From Gelidibacter maritimus (GTDB lineage Bacteria > Bacteroidota > Bacteroidia > Flavobacteriales > Flavobacteriaceae): a stretch of DNA of 64,000 nt. Below are positions 56,470-64,000 of this stretch, one piece after another (the stretch's first letter is position 1; each line of letters starts with the position of its first letter). Where the stretch lies: contig NZ_JACGLT010000001.1 in NCBI RefSeq assembly GCF_014062315.1, forward strand, positions 434,001 through 498,000, in the 5' to 3' direction. Below the pieces are notes generated by a model. That model had not been told where the DNA came from and did not search any database. It was given only the letters and a program-made list of their open reading frames with translations. The translations under genes and the position numbers were made by a program.

Positions 56470-57619
56470 TGAAAAAGCTCTTTGCTTAGATATAAGAACA
56501 AATTCGATTGGTTGGGTTTTGAAAGAATGGCATGAGGTTTTATCAATAATTAATGGTAAAAATCAAAAAGCTGTTGAAAATCCTGATGGAGAATATCCAA
56601 TTTATGGAAGTGGTGGTATAATGAATTATGCTGACGAATATTTATGTCCTGAAAACTCAACGATTGTTGGAAGAAAAGGAACAATTAATAAACCGATATT
56701 AGTACGTGAAAAGTTTTGGAATGTTGACACAGCATTCGGTTTGGTGGCTGGTGAGGAATTAGATTCATTTTATCTAAATTATTTCTGTCAATCTTTTGAC
56801 TTTAGTACTTTAAATAAGTCTACTACACTGCCAAGTTTAGCAAAAAGGGATTTGAACAAAATAAAAATCCCTCTCCCACCATTACCGGAGCAACAACGCA
56901 TCGTCGCAAAATTAGATGGGTTGTTTGCTGATATAGACCAGGCTATTGGTTTGTTGGAAGAAAATATAGCGCATACTAAAGCTTTAATGGGGTCTGTGTT
57001 GGATGAGGAGTTTGGTAAGTTGGAAGCCAAAGGAATTAAATTAAAACCAATAAGTAAATTTGCTAAAACTAAAAGTGGTGGAACTCCAATACGTGGTGAA
57101 AGACAGTTTTGGAATGGAGAAATACCTTGGTTAAAATCAGGTGAATTAAATGATTCATTTAAGATTACAGAAAATACTGAGTTTATTACGGAATTAGGTT
57201 TACAAAAATCTTCAGCTTCTCTTTTTGAAAAAGGAACTTTGTTAATGGCTATGTATGGTGCAACAGCTGGGAAATTAGGAATTCTTGGAATGGATGCTTG
57301 TACAAATCAAGCTGTATGTTCCATTCAAAATGACAAAGGATTATTTGATGAGATTTATATTTATTTCTTTTTATTATCACAAAGAGATAGAATCATAAGA
57401 GAAAGTTCAGGTGGAGCACAACCCAATATCAGTAAAGGTTATATTGATAAATTAGAAATTCCCTTACCTGACATAGAAACTCAAAAAGCTCTTTCAAAAA
57501 AGTTTTTTGAATATCAAAAAGCTATTAATTCAATGGTAAAACTTGAAACTCAAAAAATGACTCATTTAAAAGCCTTAAAGAGCAGTTTGTTGGATCAGGC
57601 GTTTAAGGGGGAGTTGTAA
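56462..57619 (+). CDS. hsdS: Type I restriction enzyme subunit S (specificity)
   Basis: 385 residues, two target-recognition domains. TRD1 at about 20-130 (KEWHEVLSIINGKNQKA, YPIYGSGGIMNY), central conserved helix PLPPLPEQQRIVAKLDGLFA through ALMGSVLDEEF, TRD2 at about 195-325 (GGTPIRGERQFWNGEIPWL, GATAGKLGI) and distal helix PLPDIETQKALSKKFFE ending in SLLDQAFKGEL. The two helices are the repeats that space the half-sites. The first 18 residues are unlike usual HsdS starts, which may reflect shuffling of TRD1. The recognition sequence cannot be deduced. Confidence 0.93.
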   Translation: MGSEKALCLDIRTNSIGWVLKEWHEVLSIINGKNQKAVENPDGEYPIYGSGGIMNYADEYLCPENSTIVGRKGTINKPILVREKFWNVDTAFGLVAGEELDSFYLNYFCQSFDFSTLNKSTTLPSLAKRDLNKIKIPLPPLPEQQRIVAKLDGLFADIDQAIGLLEENIAHTKALMGSVLDEEFGKLEAKGIKLKPISKFAKTKSGGTPIRGERQFWNGEIPWLKSGELNDSFKITENTEFITELGLQKSSASLFEKGTLLMAMYGATAGKLGILGMDACTNQAVCSIQNDKGLFDEIYIYFFLLSQRDRIIRESSGGAQPNISKGYIDKLEIPLPDIETQKALSKKFFEYQKAINSMVKLETQKMTHLKALKSSLLDQAFKGEL

Positions 57620-57662
57620 AAAATGGAAGAACTTCGTCAAAAATTATCAACATTTTAACTAT

Positions 57663-57680
57663 TATAACTTATAAGTTATA
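57663..57680. promoter_or_regulatory. 18-bp palindromic operator candidate for the TAC-like module
   Basis: TATAACTTATAAGTTATA, perfect dyad, 20 bases before the ATG of the toxin candidate. Likely bound by the HTH antitoxin encoded next. Confidence 0.6.
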
Positions 57681-57700
57681 TATATTTGTACCGTCAAACA

Positions 57701-58216
57701 ATGAAATACTCTATCACACATGAAGCATCTTTCAAGTATCTTGAGGTTTATTCTCTTACACCAGTTGGTGAGTCTACGAGTTTATTTGTTGAATTTAGAG
57801 ACCGATTAGAGCAAGAGCATCCAAAAAAATTAACTCATTTATTATCCTGTATAGAGCAGTTGGGCAAACGTGGTGCTCTAATGAATTTATTACGCAATGA
57901 ACAGTCGGGATCTGAGCTATTGGCAATACCCAAGAAAAATTATACCACGGACCCTACATATCAAGAAGATGGGCAGCCTGTAAAAAACATGTTGCGTTTA
58001 TACTGTCATAGACTTAATAATGATGTATTATTTGTCTTTAGTGGTGGACTTAAAACCACAAACGACCCTTTAGAATGCCCCAATGTAAGGCAACACTTTT
58101 TAAACGGACAAGAATTTTGTAATGCTATAGATAGCGCAATAAAAGAGAAAGAAATTTATTGGGTCGATGATTTTACTGACATCGATTGTTCAGATGATTT
58201 TATTATAGAAATATGA
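57701..58216 (+). CDS. RelE/HigB-like toxin candidate, first gene of a TAC-like module
   Basis: 171 residues from ATG 57701 (the TTG at 57686 is too close to the operator). Not recognised with certainty. Its second half, NMLRLYCHRLNNDVLFVFSG, then GLKTTNDPLECPNVRQHF, and a final helix, has the order of the RelE/HigB fold (beta strands with a basic residue, a Gly-Lys-Thr turn, helix). The N-terminal 60 residues are an extension. The stop overlaps the antitoxin start by ATGA. I infer a ribosome-dependent RNase toxin. Confidence 0.55.
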   Translation: MKYSITHEASFKYLEVYSLTPVGESTSLFVEFRDRLEQEHPKKLTHLLSCIEQLGKRGALMNLLRNEQSGSELLAIPKKNYTTDPTYQEDGQPVKNMLRLYCHRLNNDVLFVFSGGLKTTNDPLECPNVRQHFLNGQEFCNAIDSAIKEKEIYWVDDFTDIDCSDDFIIEI

Positions 58217-58608
58217 AAAAAAACAAAGGAAATAGTATAACAGACTGGTTAGACACGAAAGGTGATGCTCTAACACGACGTATGGTAGAAAATAACTTTT
58301 ATTATATAGATCGCATCAATTATTATATGGAAGATCACGGAATATCATCTATTTCAGAGCTTGCCAGAATTTTAAATAAAAAGCAACCTCAAGTTTACAG
58401 ATGGATGTCTGGAGAACAAAATATTACGAGTGAAACACTTGCTTATATTGAGTTAAAGTTAGATATAAGACTAGTTGATCAAGGAAAGGAGCAAAAATCA
58501 AACGCTCAACCTATTATTCTAAATTTTACTAGAAATAATACTTCTGAAAAATCAAATTCAGATTATCAAGAGAACAATACTATAAGTTATGCAGCAGGCA
58601 CTTGCTAA
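58213..58608 (+). CDS. HTH antitoxin (HigA-like) with C-terminal extension
   Basis: 131 residues. The HTH at about 42-90 contains HGISSISELARILNKKQPQV and YRWMSGEQNITSETLAYIE. Beyond the HTH lies a tail of about 40 residues (QPIILNFTRNN, then a polar end), which would be the place of a chaperone-addiction (ChAD) segment. Toxin-first, antitoxin-second order is like higBA. Its end overlaps the next gene by 20 bp. Confidence 0.7.
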   Translation: MKKNKGNSITDWLDTKGDALTRRMVENNFYYIDRINYYMEDHGISSISELARILNKKQPQVYRWMSGEQNITSETLAYIELKLDIRLVDQGKEQKSNAQPIILNFTRNNTSEKSNSDYQENNTISYAAGTC

Positions 58609-59014
58609 AGCAAATGAAATTTATGTCAATGGAATTCACTATGATGAAGAATCTTTAAAGGCGTTTACACCTTCTAAAGAAAATCATCCTGGGATTGTTT
58701 TAGATTTTGCACACAATCTAGATGAAGAATTAATGCGTATAGATTTAGGAATGACTCTGGATGGAAATGTAATTTCAGAGGTGTTTTTCCATTATAAAAT
58801 AGAAAAACTAGAACGCTTTTATGACATCGGCGAGGGAAATATGGTGAATTTTGATAATGCATTTATCAGTCAGTTATGTGGTATTTCCTATGCCACGTTA
58901 AGAGGTTTGGTCCTTGCATTAACTCGGAATGCATCAAATGTATTACTTCCTATTATTGATCCTAAATTGATAGTAGAAACTTTTCATAATAAAAAAGTTG
59001 ATGAGTCTAAATGA
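58589..59014 (+). CDS. SecB-like chaperone candidate (third gene of a TAC-like module)
   Basis: 141 residues, no signal or membrane segment. Two hydrophobic beta-rich parts (GIVLDFAHNLDEELMRIDLG, EVFFHYKIEKLERFYD) are followed by a C-terminal block FISQLCGISYATLRGLVLAL and LLPIIDPKLIVETF. This block parallels the SecB end (helix with a T/S-RG turn, then LPxIxP). In M. tuberculosis a SecB-like protein is the chaperone of the HigB1-HigA1 pair and protects the antitoxin. The gene order here (toxin, antitoxin, SecB-like) is the same. The assignment rests on pattern and position. Confidence 0.6.
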   Translation: MQQALAKANEIYVNGIHYDEESLKAFTPSKENHPGIVLDFAHNLDEELMRIDLGMTLDGNVISEVFFHYKIEKLERFYDIGEGNMVNFDNAFISQLCGISYATLRGLVLALTRNASNVLLPIIDPKLIVETFHNKKVDESK

Positions 59015-59114
59015 TGCAATTAAATTGCTTCTCATAATTATAAAGTGTCAAAAAACTTTTTGGATCAAGAAAGCCTAATGTATACCTTTTGAATTACATT
59101 ATAATTATTTAAAA

Positions 59115-60000
59115 ATGAAATCCTTTTACAGTATAATACGTGTTGTTAATAATCCTTTAAGTAAGGAGAACTTAGCTATTGGTATGTTTGTAATATCTGA
59201 GGGTAAGGTTTTTTTATAAATTCTCAAAAGACAAAATTAATCTTGTCAATAAAATCAATAGCTCTAGCTCAAGTTTACTTGAATATACTATTCATAAAGT
59301 TTCTAGTTTTATAGATATTCAATTAAAAGAAGAGGTTTCGCTGTTTTCGAGAGAGATTAGTGTAAACATAGAATACTTAAATAGACTTTCGATTTTCAAT
59401 AATGGTTTCCTTCAATTTGATAAGCCCTCTGTGATTAATATGGCTTTTGATACCTCTAAATTTCATGACTTTTTTAGTAAATATATCGAGCTGAATCTTA
59501 GAGAACCAAAAAAGGCAATAATTGATAGAACTTTTAAAAGAACTATAGAGGACGTTTTTCACAAGCCATTACTTAACTTTATTGACATTAATTATAAAAT
59601 GAAAAAGGAACAAATTCCAGGTTTGTTTTTTGATTATACTTTGGATGGGATAGGGGTTAATGGTAGTGTTTACACTGTAAAATCCATTGATTTAAATTCT
59701 GAAAAGCCTCTTGATAATTTTAGAAGAGATATCTCTGAATTAGAAAGTCTTAATTATCGGATAGATTTATTTAGCAAAGAGAATAATTTAGATAGTGATA
59801 AGAATAATCACTATTTAGTTATTGATCCTTATAATGGGTCTAAGTCATCATATCATCAGCTTTATAACATACTTATTGAGCAAAATGATGAAGATTATCC
59901 ATACTCTGTCATTAATACAAACGTATTACCACACGTAACTAAGGAAATTATGGACTCTCAATCCATCATAAAGTTTTCTGAATATCTTGAAACTTTATAA
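59115..60000 (+). pseudogene. Unknown protein, interrupted by a frameshift in a T run
   Basis: The first part begins at ATG 59115 (MKSFYSIIRVVNNPLSKENL) and would stop at 59217. A single extra T in the run of seven at 59209-59215 explains it: with six, the reading continues VFYKFSKDKINLVNKI and merges with the long open frame ending at 60000 (DIQLKEEVSLFSREI, then KPLLNFIDINYKMKKEQIPG, final SEYLETL). The corrected product would be about 294 residues. The N-terminal part is faintly like DUF3037. No named function. The frameshift may be decay, phase variation or a sequencing error. Confidence 0.6.
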
Positions 60001-60636
60001 AAGGAACGTCAAGAAAAACGTTTATGGAATGAGATTGCACTCAGAGAAGCTGTCGTTAATGCGTTTGTAAATAATGACTATACAAAAGAGTTGGCGCCTA
60101 AATTTGAGCTTTTTGATAATCGTTTAGAAATTACCTCCAATGGGGGTTTGCCAGATGGACTTTCTAAAGATGAGTTTTTTGAAGGTTTTTCTATTCCTCG
60201 AAACAAAGAGCTCATGCGCATTTTTAAGGACTTGGATTTGGTGGAGCAATTAGGGTCTGGGATTCCTAGAATTCTTCAGGTTTATAACAAGGATGTTTTT
60301 CAGTTTTCGGATAATTTTTTGAGAATAGTTTTACCTGCATCAGAATCATCTGCTTCACATGGTACCGAACAAGTTACCGAACAAGTTACCGAACAAGGCG
60401 CCGAACAAGTTACCGAACAAGTTTTAACTCTTATTAGGGTAATGGATAATGAAAAATACAGTCGCTTAGAATTAATGCAACTTGTAGGTATAAAACATAG
60501 ACCTACTTTTCTTTATAATTATCTGCAACCATCAATTGAAGCTGGATTCGTTGCCTTGTCAATTCCTGATAAACCAACCAGTGGCAATCAGAAATATTAT
60601 TTAACAGAAAAGGGGAAAGCATATAATCGACTATAA
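60001..60636 (+). pseudogene. COG2865-type ATP-binding regulator, 5'-truncated
   Basis: Open frame with no ATG that starts directly at the TAA of the preceding gene. It matches the C-terminal half of the AlbA_2/RecG-like ATP-binding regulator family: RLWNEIALREAVVNAFVNND (GHKL-type N box), FDNRLEITSNGGLPDGLSKD, PRNKELMRIFKDLDLVEQ and LGSGIPRIL. The N-terminal AlbA_2 domain (roughly 270 residues) is absent. A winged-helix-like end and tandem TEQV repeats follow. The gene was probably cut by a recombination event at about 60000. Confidence 0.75.
60364..60423 (+). repeat. 12-bp tandem repeat (ACCGAACAAGTT) encoding TEQV
   Basis: Five near-identical 12-bp units encode TEQVTEQVTEQGAEQVTEQV. One unit is diverged (GGCGCC in place of GTTACC). 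Such repeats are typical of the linker in this regulator family and can vary in number by slippage. Confidence 0.85.
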
Positions 60637-60700
60637 CATATACCGTATTGATGTTGTGAAAGGAGGTGTATTCTATTCAAATTAAAGGCAACAATCTAGG

Positions 60701-61119
60701 TTAGTTCCTAATGTTCTTTTTTTTCTCGTATGCTTTATCAATATATTCTTTGCAGGCGTTTGAAGATGAACTGTTAACTTCGAAAATTGCATCATTATAA
60801 GAGTTTATTACGGTCGAAATAATAAATAATATGTCTTTCTTTACTGAAACATCGTTATAATAATCCACTATATTATAATGAACTTCAATATTTCTTTCGT
60901 CATAAGCAATCATAATGGGGAAGCCTACATTCCTTGTCGGATATATTTCCAAGCCATAGTGAATACAACCGTTCCGTAATTCCCTTTACCTTGTCTTAAA
61001 TATTTTCCATCCCACGTATATAAAACATTATTATAATCGCCTTTACCTTCTCTTATATAGGATTGAGCATTTGTGACCAGAGTAAATAGAATAGCAGTAA
61101 TTATAAAAGTTGTACGCAT
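60701..61119 (-). pseudogene. Small secreted repeat protein, apparent frameshift
   Basis: The first frame (61119 to 60925) starts with a signal peptide MRTTFIITAILFTLVTNAQS and has two related units (YIREGKGDYNNVLYTWDG, YLRQGKGNYGTVVFTMAW) before a stop at KYIRQGM. The second frame (down to 60701, no ATG) continues NVGFPIMIAYDERNIEVHYN and ends EKKKNIRN. Joining the frames after YIRQG gives one protein of about 138 residues, so a lost base around 60930 is likely. The function is unknown. Confidence 0.5.
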
Positions 61120-61329
61120 ATTTACGTTATTCAGAATCCGCCTACCAAAAAAATCGATTGAGTTTTTGAGCTAACGTTCGTACCTTTAGGCTACGCTCCT
61201 TGTCAAGGTCGATTTTCTAAATGGTGCTCGATAAAAGCCCGATCAGAATCAAGATCCAAATGTAAAAAGCAATCAGAGAAATCTTTTGGCTTGGGTTTGA
61301 GTTTAATGGTGATGTCTTATAAGCAATCC

Positions 61330-62850
61330 CGATTGGAATAATTTCAAAATACGTAGTTACATTTCCTGGAGTTTTTTATTAATCTCTAAAATTGAATGTG
61401 ATGGAAAAAAAGATGATTTCACTCGAAGTGGTCAATTCCAATGCCGCAGGAATCGACGTGGGAGGCAGAAGCCACTGGGCAGCCGTAGGCCAGAATGCAC
61501 AGGATATACAGGAATTTGGCGTATACAGCGAGGACAACTTGATCCTATGCCATTGGCTGCATAGGCACAAGGTAGAGACAGTTGCCATGGAAAGCACCGG
61601 CACCTATTGGCAAAACCTGTTTTCCGCATTGACCGGTTTCGGTTTTGATGTTATTTTGGTCAATGGCAGACAGACAAGGAACATAAAAGGCAAAAAGACA
61701 GATATCAAGGACTGCCAATGGATACAGAAACTGCACACTTTGGGATTGTTGAGCAGCAGTTTTTTACCGGACAGTACCACGGATATCATAAGGACCTATT
61801 CCCGCCATAGACAAAACATATTAAAACAATCAGCAAGGACAGTGCTGAAAATGTCCAAATATCTACGATTGATGAACATGCGACTGGATGTAGTGGTGAG
61901 CGATATTGTGTGACTTACCGGGACCAAAATAATTTCGGCATTTATCAGCGGAGAAAAATCAGGTGAAAAATTGGCAGGGCACCGCCATTATAATTGCCGA
62001 AAATCGGAAAAGGAAATTGCCAAGGCACTCCAGTACAATGGCAGGGACGATTACTTTTTTGCCCTAAGACAGGAATGGGAAACCTATCTCCACCTTCAAA
62101 ACCAAATTATCGAAATAGACAGACAAATAAAGGAAGACCTTGAAGAGATCATTGATAATGACGACAATAAAAAACAACATATTGCCGATAAAAAACCATA
62201 CAAAAGAAAAAACAAAAACACAATCAGGGGTATAGATATGGCCAAGATATCCTATCAGTACTTTGAAGGTGTGGATCTAATGGCAATCGAGGGCATTAAT
62301 GACGCTACCATAATGGTGATCATAAGCGAGATAGGATTGGAAGGAGTTAAAAAATTCGGGACCTCAAAACGATTCACCTCTTGGCTAAGACTGGCCCCGA
62401 ACAACAAGATCAGTGGAGGAAAAGTACTTAGCCACCATCTTCCAAAAGGAAGCAATAGACTGAAAATTGCATTCAGGCTTGCCGCCAATGCAATCGGCAA
62501 TTTAAAGGAAGGGCATCTGGCAGATTTTTTCAGAAGAATCAATTACAAGAAAGGAAGGGCAACGGCCATCAGTGCCACAGCAAGAAAACTGGCCGTAATT
62601 ATCTGGAACATGCTCACTAAAGGAGTTCAATACAGTTCGCCAAAAGAATATCTGTTCCTCGACCAAAAAAGAAAGCTAAAACTGGTCAATAGAATCAAAA
62701 GAAATATTGCTAAATTTGAACTTAAACCCGAAGACGTCGGATTTGATAAGTCATTGATAATCAACACTTTAGTTTTGGCGTTAGTTGGAATATGTATAAT
62801 TGATTGTAAACTTAAAAGTATTCAAAATTATTAAGCTTAAACCCTCCCTC
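61330..62850 (+). mobile_element. IS110-family insertion element, approximate limits
   Basis: Limits are estimated from the transposase with roughly 70 bp of upstream flank; no inverted repeats or target duplication could be seen, as expected for IS110. It probably lies at or near the right edge of the accessory island. Confidence 0.45.
61401..62834 (+). pseudogene. IS110-family transposase, broken by one TGA
   Basis: N-terminal DEDD RNase H-like half: GIDVGGRSHWAAV (D), VAMESTGTYW (E), KKTDIKDCQWIQ (two D). C-terminal transposase_20-type half: LMAIEGINDATIMVIISEIG and TSKRFTSWLRLAPNNKISGG. The two halves lie in the same frame and are separated by a single TGA at 61911-61913 (DIV-stop-LTGTKIISA), where the family has a Gly codon. 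The start is ATG 61401. IS110 elements lack clear terminal inverted repeats, so I cannot fix the element's ends. Confidence 0.85.
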
Positions 62851-63008
62851 AAATAATTTTATATTTCTTATTCGAACAATTAGTTATGGTGCAAAGAAAT
62901 GATAGTAAATGGAATTAACATTTTTACTCTCCATCATCTTTGGTTATGAGTTTTTATTTCTTCGATGAGCAGTCCATTTTTAAATACATTTTTGATAAGT
63001 CTACAGGT

Positions 63009-63941
63009 CTATTTGAACCCAAATTCTACATATATCGGTAAGTGATCTGAAATTTCTCTAGCTCGTTCTAAGTTTTCACAGTTATTAATAAAGTCAATAC
63101 TTCTTGCTTGAATCATTTCAATTCCGGAAGTGTAATACACATTGTCGATAGGATAACTAAGATAGTCACCATTCTTGCATTTTGTTCTTAAGGTTGTGCG
63201 TTGATTATGTAAGGCGCTTTTAAAACCTTTTCGGTAAAAGGGTTTCCAAACAGAATGCTTTTCATCGAGATTAAAATCACCTGCTATGAGAATTCGTGTA
63301 GAGCCCAGTCTTTCAGGGTAATCAATGAAATGTATAATCTCTTCCTCTGGTCTATCGGTATACTTACGGGAATGATAATTTACCACATAAAAAGGTTCAG
63401 GCTTTCCTTTGGCTTTAAAGGCGGCAACAAAAGGTTCGCGATAGCAAAGAGCTTCAAGCTCCTTATCAAGGTACGCTCTGTTGATTATACTGACTTTAGA
63501 TGTTTTCCAAAGAAACGCATAGCGCTCACTGATATAAACTGAAGGACTTTTTGTAGGGTCGCTAATTTGATAGTCCCATTTGGAACCCATCCGATTTAGT
63601 TCGTCTGCAATTTTAGCTACGGCCTGAGCGCCCGCAGGATCTTTCGCTACGACTTCTTGGATAGCTACCATGTCAAAGTCACGCAAAATATTGGCTATTT
63701 CGAAAATATCTTCAGGTGTTTTTGTGCGCCCTAAATGGCGGATGTTCCAGGAGACGAGTTTTATTTTTATTGAGCTACCATATTTGGAGCTCTTATCATC
63801 TTGATAATGGAGGTTTTCGACAAAACCTTTACTACTGTTGAAATTGGATTGATCAACTAATTCAATGGAACGTTTGTCGGTTGAAGTAAAGGATAATAGC
63901 GAAGCAAGTAATAAGAAAAAAAGAAATTGCTTGGTTTGCAT
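63009..63941 (-). CDS. Secreted endonuclease/exonuclease/phosphatase family protein
   Basis: 310 residues with a signal peptide (MQTKQFLFFLLLASLLSFTS). DNase I-like fold motifs: VSWNIRHLG, VAIQEVVAKD (catalytic Glu), GDFNLDEK (Asp-Asn) and ISDHLPIYVEF (Asp-His). All catalytic residues are kept. Likely an extracellular nuclease or phosphodiesterase. It may mark the return to core genome on the right of the island. Confidence 0.9.
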   Translation of the reverse strand: MQTKQFLFFLLLASLLSFTSTDKRSIELVDQSNFNSSKGFVENLHYQDDKSSKYGSSIKIKLVSWNIRHLGRTKTPEDIFEIANILRDFDMVAIQEVVAKDPAGAQAVAKIADELNRMGSKWDYQISDPTKSPSVYISERYAFLWKTSKVSIINRAYLDKELEALCYREPFVAAFKAKGKPEPFYVVNYHSRKYTDRPEEEIIHFIDYPERLGSTRILIAGDFNLDEKHSVWKPFYRKGFKSALHNQRTTLRTKCKNGDYLSYPIDNVYYTSGIEMIQARSIDFINNCENLERAREISDHLPIYVEFGFK

Positions 63942-64000
63942 GTTGACTCATAGTTTGATAGGTCTGCGAATATAATAGAAGCAGTCCCAAAAACATAATT

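Noticed and set aside
63020-63050. TATCGGTAAGTGA-like bases, similar to an mnmE-type attachment site, as right end of the island
   Set aside because: Lies inside the coding end of the endonuclease gene, and only a short core matches the mnmE end of this genome. Coincidence is likely.

Overview
The window looks like a chromosomal segment of a marine-type Flavobacteriaceae (Bacteroidota). The reasons are AT-rich DNA, a type IX secretion sorting tail (32945-34651), many Cys-anchored lipoproteins, Bacteroidota -7 boxes (TAnnTTTG), few Shine-Dalgarno sites, several TTG/GTG starts, and gene neighbours typical of the family (GT2 / HsdR-N protein / holA; glmM; mnmE). I could not search databases; all names come from reading motifs and from recall of families.

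Positions 1-48370 are ordinary core genome. They carry translation and tRNA genes (pheT, mnmE, a YrdC/Sua5-like protein), DNA replication and repair genes (recG, a pcrA/uvrD helicase, holA, uvrA), envelope genes (glmM, an LpxL-like acyltransferase, an OmpA-like lipoprotein, a GT2 glycosyltransferase, an AsmA-like protein, a rhomboid protease), peptidases (M1, M20, a Tricorn-like S41 and a gluzincin-like membrane protein that seems to lack its zinc site), two adjacent penicillin-binding-fold serine hydrolases, two TlpA-type thioredoxin lipoproteins, and a tandem pair of patatin-like lipases.

Positions from about 48370 to 62850 form an accessory defence island that begins directly after the 3' end of mnmE, a known integration site in other bacteria. 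In order it holds: a Swt1-type HEPN protein; a decayed mobile mystery protein A/B (HTH/Fic) pair with three in-frame stops; a small XRE regulator; type I restriction subunit hsdR; a winged-helix plus nucleotidyltransferase gene pair; hsdM and hsdS; a three-gene unit that looks like a toxin-antitoxin-chaperone (TAC) module; a frameshifted unknown gene; a 5'-truncated COG2865-type ATP-binding regulator; a broken small secreted-repeat protein; and an IS110-family transposase gene broken by one stop codon. The region ends in a secreted endonuclease/exonuclease/phosphatase gene.

The most interesting part is 53635-59014. A 22-bp palindrome precedes a four-gene chain with overlapping stops and starts (wHTH, nucleotidyltransferase, hsdM, hsdS). 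An 18-bp palindrome then precedes a second overlapping chain (RelE/HigB-like toxin candidate, HTH antitoxin with an extra tail, SecB-like protein). This suggests a type I restriction system bracketed by two addiction-like modules, one of them possibly chaperone-controlled. Around it are dead remnants of other modules, which points to fast turnover at this site.
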